A stretch of 64,000 bases of DNA from Linum tenue (Eukaryota; Streptophyta; Magnoliopsida; Malpighiales; Linaceae), in the NCBI GenBank assembly GCA_946122785.1, contig CAMGYJ010000011.1:3038001-3102000 (forward strand). Reading direction: 5' to 3'. The notes below the pieces were generated by a model. The model was not told where the DNA came from and searched no databases. It saw only the letters and a program-made list of their open reading frames with translations. The translations under genes were made by a program, and so were the position numbers. Below are positions 1 through 10,854 of this stretch, in pieces. Numbering within the stretch: position 1 is the stretch's first letter; each line of letters starts with the position of its first letter.

Positions 1-21
1 CTCTAGCTCTCCCTCCGCCAT

Positions 22-191
22 TGGTCACAGTTTCACTCGAAGTGTCACTACGCTGCCGGGGCATTCAGCAATGACTGGAGAGTTACGTAGCAGCAAAATT
101 GTCCCGCCGGAAGGACCAGTTTCCGTCTCATTCGTCCCCATGCAGTGGTCACAAGTTTCCATCGAAGTGCCATTACGCGGCCGGGGCATCC
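22..191. repeat. Diverged direct duplication, period about 125 bp
   Basis: Two diverged copies of a 45-bp block, at 22-66 and 147-191, both start with GGTCAC and end in a CGG(C)CGGGGCAT-like stretch. The DNA between them holds the block GTTTCCGTCTCATT, which recurs near 3193 and 7734. No gene is recognisable in 1-530; short open frames here look like chance. Confidence 0.6.
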
Positions 192-538
192 AACATCTAC
201 TTGAGCTGCCGATTGTTTTATGCTTCCATTCGTTGATCGACAGGGGGTGGCGTTTTCTCCAGTGCTGTAATTTTCCAATAGTGCTCTGATAAGAAAACAT
301 CAGAAATATATGGTCCCTTGCAATAATCTATCGTTGCTGCAGCCTGCAGCAATAATAATCTATCCTCATTCAACAATTGCAGCAACCATCCACCATAACT
401 GTTTATAGCCACCTGCAATATCTAGTCATGTCATTACTTCATCATTATCCATTCCTATCATTTATATTCATCAGATAATGTGTATAATACTTTCCCTACA
501 AACTTAAAGCCAGTATAGCGAGGATTTCATATAAGGTG

Positions 539-1008
539 CAGTGGCGTAACCAGAATTTTATCTAAGTGGGTGCATCAAAAGAATTTTTGAACTGTTATCC
601 ATGATGCGATCTCATGTTTCATTGGAATTTTTTTTATATCAACATGTCTATTGAAAAAAAGTATTGGCAAACTAAACCTAACATGCACAAGTAAATACAT
701 CGATAGGAATCAATTTTCTCCTCCGACTATTATTATCATAGAAAGTTAATAATTTCCTTTAATAATATGCAATGGCACCCTCCTATCCATTTTGATAAAC
801 TAAAATGTATTAATGTCGAAATTGGTAGATAAAACTAACTTATATAATTGAATGTGGTTGAATTGTAAAACTAAAATTTGACAATTAACATTAAAAATTG
901 GGGTTCATATTTCATTATTGGTATATTAATACTACTAAGTTTTGATGTGTTTCTCCAAATCAAGTGGGTGCCATGGGCACCCCCTTATTACTCTCTAGCT
1001 ACGCCCTG
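539..1008. mobile_element. hAT-type MITE, 470 bp
   Basis: The element starts CAGTGGCGTAACCAG and ends with the reverse complement of CAGGGCGTAGCTAG, so the terminal inverted repeats match at most positions. It is flanked by an 8-bp near-identical direct repeat, ATAAGGTG (531-538) and ATAAGATG (1009-1016). Eight-base target duplications and CAG-type ends are hallmarks of the hAT superfamily. There is no coding capacity, so it must be mobilised in trans. One mismatch between the duplications suggests it is not recent. Confidence 0.8.
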
Positions 1009-1039
1009 ATAAGATGGGTCCGAATTTACAACAAATATC

Positions 1040-1990
1040 GTTAGATTTTTTTTGTGTGGATATTTTACATTGTTCCCGGAATTTAAAGAAGCAAAAAAAA
1101 AGAAGTTAAGATTGACCAGTTATGGTAGCGCTATTAATAACCAGAGTCGAATTGATTTTTGCCTCGCTCGTTGAGACTCGGCTTATCGATGAGATGAGTC
1201 AAGTCGAGTTGAAACCGACTCAATTATTAAAACTTTGACTCATCATTAAGATCACGAGTTTGGCTCGAGTTCAACTTGTTTATTCTAAATAGTTGAATAT
1301 TTATATTAAATCTAACAAATTTATAAATAAACTATCCTATATTTATATATCATGTTTGACACATGTGTGATTAATTGGTCTCATGCTTATATACTTTTTA
1401 TAGGATCATGTTTATATATACTCTGTTGGTATCAACATATAAATTATTTAGTTCATAATTTTTAAGTAGTTCATATCATGTAATTTCATAGTATGAACAA
1501 TCTATGATACATAATTTATTTCTTAAATTATGAGTGAGACATATTTGCTCACATACTCAAAGCCTTGAATATTATCTGAGTTGAGATATATGTGATTTAT
1601 CAAGCTTATGAATTATCAAGTAGTCAAGTCATAAGGTATAGATCGATATGTTCATAAATCGGTAGTCGTGTTGACTTATTAATTAGCCACAATGTTGATA
1701 CATCTCATTTGCTTAAAACGAGACAGTTCGTGATTTAAGCTCAACAAGTCAATTAATCGAGCTGGCTCACGAGCCTTACGAACCAAACAAGACATATCTC
1801 AAACTTGGATCGTTAGTAAACAAGTCGAGATTCGAACAAATTTTTCCCGAGTGGAACATCGATACCCTCGTGATTCGTGAACCTCTCTGCTTATTAACAA
1901 CCTAGTTGTGGAATTACACTTGGTCCGACTGCATGCAGGGTTGCCTACAAGGTCCTGAATCCGCTTCTTACAACCCGACAGAGAAGAAAT
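1040..1990. other. AT-rich repeat-derived DNA without a recognised gene
   Basis: This stretch holds scattered GAGTCGAGTT / GGCTCGAGTT-like words near both ends (1140-1290 and 1720-1770), often seen in degenerate plant repeats, with an AT-rich middle. I see no reading frame worth calling and no clear termini. Confidence 0.4.
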
Positions 1991-2017
1991 AGAGATGGGT
2001 GGGTTTGGCTCAAGATA

Positions 2018-2044
2018 GGGTGCATAACCATTGGTTATGCACCC
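2018..2044. repeat. Perfect 13-bp hairpin
   Basis: GGGTGCATAACCA and its exact reverse complement are separated by one base. It lies near the left edge of the unclassified repeat block (about 1990-3035) and may be a structural end of that element. Confidence 0.7.
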
Positions 2045-2288
2045 ATCAATAACCAAATCTGTACCCTTCATTTAAAAAATTCAGATCTAAGGATGGAGAA
2101 TTAAAGGCTATTTTTATTTTCACTAGTCTTCTTAATTGACTCATATCTTTTTCGTTTGAACTCGGATTTTAATTTTTTTTGCACAGATGGAACGAGTTCA
2201 CCGTGCTCTACAAAATGAGATCAATTTTCAATATTTTTTTAGGAAAAAAAAAATTCTGGCCTCTCTGTACCAACTGCATACCATATGG

Positions 2289-2610
2289 TATCTTCTTCGT
2301 TTTTAATTCGTTTTTGAAAACGTTTGCACAGCAGGGATGAGTTCATCATGATCTACTGGATCTACAAATTTCTGGGTGAACAAATTACATGTACAAAAAA
2401 TACCACACAATACCATACAATACCACCCTGGTACGGGGTGGTATTGTATGGTATCTTCTTCGTTTTTAATTCGTTTTTGAAAACGTTTGCACAGAAGGGA
2501 CGAGTTCATCATGATCTATTGGATCTACAAATTTCTGGGTGAACAAATTACAGGACCAAAAAATAGCACACAATACCATACAATATCACCCTGGTACGGG
2601 GTGGTATTGT
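2289..2610. repeat. Two tandem 163-bp units with ACCACC/GGTGGT palindromes
   Basis: The unit beginning TATCTTCTTCGTTTTTAATT at 2289 is repeated at 2452 with few changes. Each copy ends in an inverted pair (ACCATACAATA..CACCCTGGTACGGGGTG..TATTGTATGGT), so each unit can form a hairpin. Open frames through the block are by-products of the repeat. Confidence 0.75.
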
Positions 2611-2639
2611 GTGGTATACAATGTTAAAAGTCGTAAATT

Positions 2640-3035
2640 ACAATTAATATACTTCTACTATCATGTATTCAACCATCCTACAGTATTGGTTTGTTCATAC
2701 CACCATGGTACGTTTTTCAAAACATATGTATGCTTTTATTTCAATACCAGTCAATACCATATGGTATAGGCTGGTAAAAAATGGCTCAATTTTTTTTGTT
2801 CAAAAAATATATTAAAGTGGATATCATTTTGAAGAGCACAATTAATCTGATCTAACTGTGCAAAAAAAAATTAAATTTCGACTTAAAATGAGCGAGAAAT
2901 CGTCCGCCAAAGATTAAAGAGGGAAAAATTAAAGGCTTTCCATGAGAAAGAGGATGCTGATGTCATGCTGATGTGGACGGGTTACTCATGGTTACTCACC
3001 ATAAGGTTACTGACCTGATCCATTCCCGGTGGGTT
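2640..3035 (+). mobile_element. Unclassified repeat family, copy A (right part)
   Basis: From the ATACCATGGTA-like words near 2695-2760, through the AAGTGGATATCATTTTGAAGAG segment (about 2816), to the GGTTACTCACCATAAGG end near 3000, the sequence recurs in inverted orientation at 8305-8640. The shared order of landmarks (AATTAATCTGAT, AAATTTCGACTTAAAA, GATGCTGATGTCATGCTG / its complement, GGGTTACTCA) shows common descent. I cannot assign a superfamily; no target duplication was found. Confidence 0.55.
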
Positions 3036-3219
3036 TCTTTTGCAGCATATTGTTAGCTTTAAAAAAGGAAAAAGAGTGACATATTTTGATCAACCCAAGA
3101 TAAATACAACACACACCGTCGTTATTACAAAACAAGTAGATAAGAGATCCGGCAAATCCCCAACGCCGCCAATTGGTCCCGCGGCATGGAGTGTTTCTGT
3201 CTCATTGGGTCGATGGAAC

Positions 3220-3560
3220 TGTTAGAATATGACTTGAATTTGATTTGGGTTTGTTTTGTGTTTTGGGCCTATTTTGTTTGGGTTTGTGTTTGGGCTTTGT
3301 TTGACCTTTCCCTTGTATGTTTGGGAAAAGGTATTTGATTTTCTGTTTGGGATTAGGAGAAGAGTTCTATAAATACTCTTTATCACCCTAGTCTGTAGTA
3401 AGGTCAGTCGGGTTGTTTGTTTGGTTTGTCAGTTTGGAATTTGGGTTTGTAACCTGTACTCTCCTCAAATTAGTGAAATTTGTTCTCCTCTGCTCGTGGA
3501 TTAGCTAGCACACATTGTGTTAGTGAACCACGTTAAATTCGTGTTCGTTCGTGTTGGTCT
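3220..3560 (+). mobile_element. Copia-type LTR, solo or truncated
   Basis: It starts TGTTAGAATATGAC, has a TATA-type promoter (TATAAATA at 3368-3375) and the CCACGTTAAATTCGTG block often seen near the end of plant Ty1/copia LTRs. There is no internal domain attached in the same orientation. Its right end abuts the broken pol of the minus-strand copia next door, and no 5-bp target duplication is visible, so it is more likely a recombinant or truncated LTR than a clean solo LTR. The right boundary is approximate. Confidence 0.5.
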
Positions 3561-3563
3561 GGA

Positions 3564-5595
3564 TTATTGATTGACACATGGGAAATTGTATGTGTCAGGT
3601 TCTTTATGGGATGAGATAGATAGAACAAAGTGTTTGTGATTTGAGGAAAGATTGGAGTAATTAAGAACAGTGGAGAGTGACTGCTTGTTACCTTGGATGT
3701 GCTGCTGTGGAAGATGACTGATAGAAGGAAGCTGCTGAAGCATGTTACAATGGTAGTTTTGTAGGTGAGAGGGTGGTTTGGAGGGTCTAGTTGATTTTCT
3801 GGTTGGTTGGATTGGTTGTTGTTGTGGTGGTGGGGGTGGGGATGGTGAGGTTGGAGAAGGGGAAGGTGAGTCTAGGTATGCAGTGTGATCATCCTCATCA
3901 CTCTCAGAAGGAAGATCTGGAGGGTTAGTTGGGGGAGAGTCATGGGGTGGTGGGGGATAGTAGGCGGGGGGGGGGGGGGGGGGGGGAATCATCAAATAGG
4001 GTGGGAAGTGAGGGTTGGGAATAAGCAGGGTTGGGGGAAGTGGTTTGTTCTTGAAAGGGGAAGTGATGTTCATAGAACTGAACATCCCTAGAAGTGAAAA
4101 CATCATTGGTAGCAAGATCATAGATTTTGTATCCTTTGATACCTGCTGTATAACCAATGAAAACCCCTTTTCTTGCTCGAGAGTCAAACTTAGTTCTGTG
4201 GTTTTTGAGTGTGGTGGCATAGCAAAGGCAGCCAAAGACTCTAAGGGCAGTGAGGTCTGGTTTATGGTTGAAAAGGAGTTCAAATGGTGTTTTGTTGTGC
4301 AGGACAATAGAGGGTACTCGATTGATTAAATGAACAGCATGTCTAACACAGTCTCCCCAAAAACCAGAAGGTAAGTTTGCTTGGAATTTTAAAGCTCGAG
4401 CAACATCAAGAATGTGTTGGTGTTTTCTTTCTACCTTGTTGTTTTGTTGAGGTGTTTCAACACAGGAGAGTTCATGAAAGATTCCTGTGGTGTTAAAGAA
4501 ATCATTCATTTGAAACTCTTTTCCTTGGTCACTACGAATTCTTTGGATTGAGGTTTGGAACTGGGTTTGAACATAAACACAGAATTCCTTAAGTTTGGAC
4601 CTAGCTTCTGATTTGGAGGATAGGACAATGATCCAAGTCATTCTAGTGAAATCATCAACAATGGTTAAGAAATATTTGAAACCATCATAGCTAGGAACAG
4701 AATTAGGGCCCCATAGATCAATGTGTATAAGCTGAAAAGGTTTAGAGCATACATTGTTGCTCAAGGGAAAAGGCAGTCTTCTCTGCCTTGCAAAATGACA
4801 GACATCACAAGGTAATGACTTGTCTGTGTTAATAGAGTTACATATTTCTCTCAAAGAAGGGATTTTGGAATGAGAAACATGACCAAGTCTATAGTGCCAA
4901 AGATCAAAAGTATTGTAGCTTGTGGTTGTGATGTGTTTGGGTATGCTGTCTGTTTGGTTTGGATCTATGAGGTAAAGGCCTTGGGTTAGCTTAGCAGAAC
5001 CAGTCATCTTCTTGAGCTGCATATCCTGTATGTGGCAAACTTTTGAGAAGAAGGTTAAGCATAGGGAAGTATTGGTAGTTAATTTGCTGACTGAGATGAG
5101 GTTGAAACTGAATTTGGGAACAAAAAGAGCTTCCTCTAGGATAAGACCAGGAACACAGGTGATTGTTCCTGTGTGGGTTGCTTCAACCTGCTCTCCTGTT
5201 GGTAAGGTTATGTATATGTTCTGAAGTCTCCTGTAGTTGGTTAGCAAGTGCAGAGAGCATACAACATGGTCTGAAGCTCCTGTATCTATTATCCATTGTT
5301 GAGGTGGGGAGAGATTAGAGTCAACAATCAGGCTGAATTTACCTGAATTGTTACTGAATGCTGCAGCTGTGAAAGATGGAGTCTTTTGTGGTCCTTTGTC
5401 TTTGACCAGAGACATTAACTTGTCAAAATCTGCCTTGGTGAGCTTGATTTCTTCATTGGAATCATCATGGAGGTTGCTGGAGGAGGCATTAACAGATCCT
5501 CTTCCTCTTCCAGCACCTGTGGTAGTCTTGGGAGGGAATCCATGTTTGAAGAAACAACGTTCTTCTGATGGCTTTGTCTTTTGCAGAAGGTGCAT
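3564..5595 (-). pseudogene. Copia pol remnant (protease-integrase-linker)
   Basis: The minus-strand reading frames carry a DTGASDH protease motif, an integrase zinc finger (HYRLGHVS...CDVCHFARQ), the integrase catalytic surroundings (IDLWGPN, RSDQGKEF, VERKHQH) and the start of the integrase-RT linker. Two overlapping frames are needed. The switch falls at a run of 21 G (3966-3986, C on the coding strand) inside a proline-rich linker, consistent with slippage. The coding stops after a SSHKEPDTY motif, so the reverse transcriptase and RNase H are missing. The gene is closely related in layout to the copia at 55449-60582. Confidence 0.85.
3966..3986. repeat. (G)21 homopolymer
   Basis: A run of 21 G interrupts the proline-rich linker of the copia pol remnant and coincides with the frame change. 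Confidence 0.9.
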
Positions 5596-6475
5596 TTATA
5601 TGTTTTCCTCTGATTGTTGGAGTTCTTGGTGTTGACACCAGGAGGCCAACCATGCTTGTGATATCATGTGTCCTCTGTGTGGCCTTCAAGTTTGCAGTGG
5701 GTGCAAAATGGTCTTGGTTTTCTTGTTTGGAATTGGTTGGAGGTTTGAGCAGCAAGAGCCATGCTGTCAGTAGCAAGGCCTTTGGACTGAGGTTGACCAT
5801 TGAGTTGGCGTTCATGTTGGAGCATTCTCTGAAAGACCCTGTCAATAGGGGGAGAGTGTCTCCAAACAGAACTTGGGAACGGACACTAGAGAAGTTATCA
5901 TTAAGTCCTCTCAGGAACTGAATGATGTAGTTAGTGTCTCGATAGAGGAAAACCAGCTTCATTGCTTTACAGGTGGTAGAACTTGTGGTGGAGCAGTCAC
6001 ATAGTTCAAGGGGTTGGTAATTATCGAGCTCATCCTTAAGGGCAATGAGGTTGCCATAGTAATCAGTGACGGAAAGGGTACCTTGTTTCAAGGTGCAGAG
6101 GGATTCAGTGAGTTCAGCAATGCGAATCAGGTCACCTTGGCCATATCTTTCGCGTAAGCTCCTCCATGCTTCCAGGGCTGATTTGCAGGACATGATGGTC
6201 TTGCGAATTGCAGGGTCCACAGCTTGCTGAATCCATGCCAATACCATGATGTTGTTGCGTTTCCAAGAGACAGATTGCTCACTGTCTTCTCCTGGATCTG
6301 GGATGCTTCCATCAATGAAACCAAACTTGTTCTTGGCTCCCAATGCATTGAACATTGCTTTGTGCCAGTCATTGTAGTTGAGTGTTGTGAGTTTCTCTCC
6401 TACAAGCTGGGATCCTGGTTGCTCAGAACCATGGAGATAGTATGGATCTGCCATGGGATCTGGGTTTGCTTCCAT
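5489..6475 (-). pseudogene. Copia gag remnant
   Basis: The N-terminus has the PYYLHGSEQPG motif followed by LNYNDWHKAM, the usual copia gag start, then a UBN2-like core (RYGQGDLIRIAEL, FLRGLND). The frame is lost near 5860: a CCHC zinc knuckle (CTHC..H....) is recognisable downstream only in another frame. Gag packages the element RNA into virus-like particles. The upstream primer-binding site and LTR are in the expected position. Frameshifts make it non-functional. Confidence 0.85.
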
Positions 6476-6504
6476 TGGTGGCGGCTAGGGTTTAGAACCC
6501 TTGA

Positions 6505-6680
6505 GGCTCTGATACCATAACATTTTGTTTTGCTTTTGGAATTTTGGCTTATATTGATTTTCACTTCTTCAATCAGCTTATATGCTGTTGAGTTTGGGTT
6601 TACAGATCAAGGAAAGAAGACAAGCTTGGGACAGAAGAAAGTACATTCCGAAACAGGAAAATGAACAAGTTAACTAGTTT
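6505..6680 (-). mobile_element. PBS and 5' LTR of the decayed copia
   Basis: On the minus strand TGGTATCAGAGCC (6505-6517), complementary to the initiator-Met tRNA 3' end, lies immediately after an LTR that ends in ...TGTTA at 6518. The same direct LTR/PBS joint occurs in the copia at 60301-60314. The outer end of this LTR is uncertain (about 6676) because the partner LTR is missing. Confidence 0.65.
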
Positions 6681-6699
6681 GGGACTCGTTTGGTAATTT

Positions 6700-6914
6700 G
6701 CCAGAGACTACTTCACTCCAGGTCCGATGCGTCGTCGTCTTGACTGCTGCTTGAGTTTGCTTTGGTGGATACGGCGCCGTCTGGGTTGCAACGGTCGATG
6801 GATTTGAATGTTGGAGCTCTGCCTCCTGCTCTGCTGATTCTGGATCCATTTCAGGCGAAGAAAAACGAAGGTTTTTCTCTGATAGCTTTCGCCCCAAAGG
6901 TACTGAACCCCAAA
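6700..6914 (-). pseudogene. Possible exon 2 of the aerolysin-like gene, disrupted
   Basis: An acceptor (CTCTTGATAG|TTT) at 6914 is in phase with the donor at 6999. It opens a frame FGVQYLWGESYQ, which would suit the strand region of an aerolysin-like domain (a WGE motif is common there). After about 20 codons the resemblance stops. A different frame (MDPESAEQ..., ending near 6670) is open instead. The copia LTR begins within the next few bases. The gene therefore looks truncated by that insertion or by decay. Confidence 0.3.
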
Positions 6915-6998
6915 CTATCAAGAGAAAAAATAAAATTAATAATTTCTTCAACAATTCGAGTTATTGATACCAACTGGTTTATTCGTTTTAACCTCTAC

Positions 6999-7292
6999 CT
7001 GATCCGATCCAATCACAACGGCTCCCTCCGAGTTGATGATCAGAACCCCGCTCGTTACCGTGGCCTTGACCGCCGAGGCGGAGGACGCGCTGTTCTGCCA
7101 AATCATGGCTTTTCTGTCCACGTACTTGAAGTTGATCGTGGACGGCTTGGCCTCGGCGGTGGGGTTCGAAACGACGTCCTCCGCTACCGTTTTGGGGGTC
7201 TGGCCGTAGATGCGGGCATCCTGGAGGCGAAAGTCTACGTCGTACATCGTCCTTGAGATCACCAGCGCCGTCACCTGAGGCTCCTCTGCCAT
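6999..7292 (-). CDS. Possible aerolysin-like-domain protein, exon 1
   Basis: An ATG at 7292 opens 98 codons that end at a consistent donor (CAG|GTAGAG). The translation begins MAEEPQVTALVIS and has the alternating polar/apolar pattern, FKYVD, and the Ser/Thr-rich ATVTSG strand. It resembles the ETX/MTX2 (aerolysin-like) beta-pore fold found as a domain in some plant lectin-like proteins. This assignment is from pattern memory only. A TATA box lies upstream on the same strand (7623-7631). Codon use and GC content are higher than in the neighbouring repeats, in keeping with a host gene. It may be a gene fragment, because the downstream part is unclear. Confidence 0.4.
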
Positions 7293-7392
7293 GTTGATGG
7301 GATGGGAATTATGATGGTTCTAGAAATCGTAAGCGACTTAATTTAGATATTGGCTTTGTGATAGCTAGCTGTATGATTCCTCTACAAGTAAA

Positions 7393-7611
7393 GGCCCTGT
7401 TCACTTCCATTTTCGTTTTCTGTTTTCTGTTTTCATGTGATAAATTTGGCAATCGAAATGAGAAAACTTGTTTACTTTTCATTCTGTTTTCTATTCGTTT
7501 CCAACTATGAAAACAGAAAGTGGCAACTTCCTGCTGTTTTCAGAAACGACAAAATGTTGTTTTCATCTGTTTTCTTAAAAACAGGAAACAGAAATGAAAG
7601 TAAACAGGCCC
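7393..7611. mobile_element. MITE, 219 bp, with about 30-bp TIRs
   Basis: The left end GGCCCTGTTCACTTCCATTT and the inverted right end GGGCCTGTTTACTTTCATTT match at 17 of 20 positions, and similarity continues to about 30 bp. Both flanks carry AAA (3-bp duplication possible), which would suit a PIF/Harbinger-type MITE. The interior is AT-rich with TTTTCTGTTTTC runs. It sits between the TATA box at 7623-7631 and the ATG at 7292. Confidence 0.65.
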
Positions 7612-7622
7612 AAAGTTTCTCT

Positions 7623-7631
7623 CTATTTATA
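7623..7631 (-). promoter_or_regulatory. TATA box (TATAAATAG) of the aerolysin-like gene
   Basis: The minus strand reads TATAAATAG followed by a pyrimidine/purine-poor leader. It lies 331 bp upstream of the ATG, but only about 110 bp if the MITE at 7393-7611 is removed, a normal plant leader length. Confidence 0.5.
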
Positions 7632-7828
7632 GACAATACGAACGGATGGATTTCTTTTGGAACGCCGGGAAAGGATAGGATTCTTCTCATTTGGGGCGAG
7701 AGCTCGTGAATGACAAGTTCTGCAGTGGTCACAGTTTCCGTCTCATTGGGTCGAGCGCGCGGTGTGAATACCTTCATTAACTAGATGCAAACATGGTCCT
7801 TTACCAATGACGGAGTCAGGATTCTTAA

Positions 7829-8135
7829 GTGAAGCATTTCTACTATGCTATATAGTATTTGTGATTTAATTTAAATTGTACCATAACATGAAATGTATAA
7901 GTTTAGATTGTACGATAAACGAATTTGTACCATTATGTTATGGTACAACTTTTCAACTTGAAGTTATACCATCACATAAAGGTACAAGTTCAAGTTGTAC
8001 CATAAAAGAATTTGTACAAACAGTATAGGTATAATCTAAAGTTGTACCATAACGTTAAAGATACAATTTCAAGGTGTACCATAAAGGCAAAAACCTATAA
8101 CACCAATACTATATAGCATTGTAAAATTCCTCTTC
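7829..8135. mobile_element. MITE-like element, TTAA-flanked
   Basis: The ends GTGAAGCATTTCTACTATGC and the inverted right end GAAGAGGAATTTTACAATGC align, then ATGCTATATAGTATT is exactly shared. TTAA lies on both sides (7825-7828, 8136-8139). The interior is built of short inverted words (TTGTACCATAA / TTATGGTACAA) at several spacings. TTAA would fit a piggyBac-type duplication, but the superfamily is not secure. Confidence 0.45.
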
Positions 8136-8304
8136 TTAAATGAGGACCAACGATTTTTCCGATACATTTGTAGCAACAAACATATGTCACATTTAAATTT
8201 TCATGGTTTTCTTTTTATATATATAAAAGTATAAAACCAATTTAAAATCTTGATGAAGCTACAAAAATAATGACATATGTACAAAATCATTCATAAAAGA
8301 AAGG

Positions 8305-8640
8305 GTATCGGGAGCGGATCAATAAACTTAGGGTGAGTAACCCGTCAACATCAGTATGACAACACCATCCCTTCTCATGCAAAGCTTTTTATATTTTTTC
8401 TTTTAATCTTTAACGAATGATTTCTCTCTTGTTTTAAGTCGAAATTTAATTTTTTTTGCGCAAATAAATCAGATTAATTGTGCTCTTTAAAATGATATCC
8501 ACTTTGATATATTCTTAGAACAAAAAGAATGAGTCATTTTTACCAGTCAATATAACATGGTATGCTCCTATTTAATACCATATGATAAGAAAGCGTACCA
8601 TAATGGTATGAACTAACCCAAACTGTATATGCAAAATTCT
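8305..8640 (-). mobile_element. Unclassified repeat family, copy B (inverted)
   Basis: This is the reverse-complement counterpart of 2640-3035: GGGTGAGTAACCCG, AAGTCGAAATTTAATT, CAGATTAATTGTGCTCTTTA and TACCATAATGGTATG appear in reversed order. It ends abruptly at 8640, where gypsy pol sequence starts, so it was cut by that insertion or by a later deletion. Confidence 0.55.
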
Positions 8641-10854
8641 CAAAATGTGAGTTTTGGCTGAAGGAGGTAATATTTCTGGGACATGTAATTTCTGGAAGAG
8701 GGGTGGAGGTGGATCCGAAAAAGGTGGAAGTAGTGGTGAGTTGGACTCCACCAAAAGATGTGTCGGAGTTGAGAAGTTTTCTTGGCATGGCTGGTTATTA
8801 TCGGCGGTTTGTAGAAGGATTTTCCAAAATTGCTGCACCATTGACTAAACTGTTGAGGAAGAATACCAAGTATGTTTGGGATGAATCATGTCAAAAGAGT
8901 TTTGATGATCTGAAGAAGAGATTGACCACAGCACCAGTACTTGCACTACCTTCAAGTCAGGGAGAGTTTGTGGTGTATAGTGATGCCTCGTATCAAGGAT
9001 TGGGCTGTGTGTTAATGCAAGATGGAAGAGTTATCGCATATGCCTCTAGGCAATTGCGTCCTCATGATGTAAATTATCCCACTCATGATTTGGAGTTGGC
9101 AGCGGGGGTATTTGATCTCAAGATTTGGCGACATTATTTGTATGGCGAGACTTTTAAAATCCTAACTGATCACAAAAGCCAGAAGTATATTATGGATCAG
9201 AAGGATTTAAATAGTCGCCAGAGGAGATGGATTGAACTTCTAAAAGATTATGATTGTACAATTGATTACCATCCAGGTAAAGTTAATGTAGTCGCTGATG
9301 CCCTAAGCAGAAAGGGGAAGAAGAATATAAATGATCTGGTTGATTTGAGGGCAATGAATGTTGATTTGGAAGTGGATGGTGTAATAGGGTTACTAGCTCG
9401 GTTGAATATCCGACCTTTGTTGCATGACAAAATTCGTGAGAAGCAGAAGGAGGACCTAGAGTTGGCAAAAATCATTCAAGACATTGAGGAAGGAAAAGAA
9501 AGCCCATTTGAAATGGTAGATGGCATGTTGAAGATTAATGGAAGGGCATGCGTTCCTAATGTTGATAATTTGAGGAAAGAGATCCTAGATGAAGCTCATT
9601 CTTCTGCTTATGCTATGCACCCAGGAGCAACTAAAATGTATCACACGATTAAACCATATTTTTGGTGGCGTGGGATGAAAAAGGAAGCGGCTAAACATGT
9701 TTTCACATGTCTGGTATGTCAGAAAGTTAAGGCATAACATCAAGCTCTTGTGGGAAAACTGCAACCACTTCCAATTCCAGAATGGAAGTGGGAAAGAATC
9801 ACAATGGATTTTGTATATGGTCTCCCATCATCAAGGGGAAAAGATGCAATATGGGTTATTGTGGACCGACTGACCAAATCGGCTCACTTTTTACCCATTA
9901 GATGGACACCATCACTGGAGACTTTGTCTCAACTATATATTAAGGAGATCGTCAGATTGCATGGTGTGCCAATTTCTATTGTCTCTGATCGAGACCCGAG
10001 CTTCACATCTCGGTTTTGGCAAATTTTACATGATGCCTTGGGAACTAAACTGCATTTCACTTCAGCTTATCATCCTCAAACAGATGGGCAGTGTGAACGA
10101 ACCATCCTTACCTTAGAGGAGTTACTTCTATCATGTGTAATGCAATGGGAGGAATCATGGATTGACCATTTGCCCTTAATTGAGCTTGCTTAAAACAACC
10201 AGTGCCATAGTAGCTTGGGTGTTCCACCATATGAAGCACTTTATGGGAGGAAGTGTAGAACACCATTATGTTGGGATGTAGAAGGAGCAAGGTAAATCTC
10301 AGGGCCAGCGATAGTTCAGATCACAGTTGACAAGATCAAGGAAATCAGGGAGCGTATGAGGGTGGCTCAAGATCGACAGAAAGTTTATGTTGACACGAAT
10401 AGGCGTGAAGTTAATTTCGAAGTGGGTGAGAAAGTATTTCTCAAAGTTTCGCCCTGGAAAGGCGTAATGAAATTTGGTAAGAAAGGGAAACTTGCACCTC
10501 GGTATATTGGACCTTATGAAATCATAGAGAAGATTGGACCAGTGGCATATAAACTGGCATTGCCTCCAGCACTATCTCAAATCCACAATGTATTTCATGT
10601 TAGTATGCTGAAGAGGTACAAAGTGGATCCTTCCCATGTTATACAACCAGAGGAGATCGAGTTGGGTCCAGATTTGACATTTGACGAGGTTCCAGTTGAG
10701 ATTGTTGGTTTTCATATTAAGACTCTTCGTAGGAAAGAAATTCCAATGTTGAAAGTTGTGTGGAGAAATCAAGATAGTGAGAGTGCTACCTGGGAGACTG
10801 AAGCAAGTATGCGAGAGAAGTACCCTGAGTTAGTAGCAACCTACTTTGCAGGTT
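8641..10854 (+). pseudogene. Ty3/gypsy chromovirus pol, 5'-truncated
   Basis: One continuous frame runs from within reverse transcriptase ([10 protein letters not shown], then [13 protein letters not shown]) through RNase H ([25 protein letters not shown]), the integrase zinc finger (HPGATKMY...CLVCQ), the integrase core ([27 protein letters not shown]) to a C-terminal chromodomain ([16 protein letters not shown]). The chromodomain marks a chromovirus of the Tekay/Del type. Gag, protease and the first RT blocks are absent. Three in-frame TAA codons (9735, 10191, 10293) interrupt it but no frameshift does, so it is dead yet fairly young. Confidence 0.93.
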
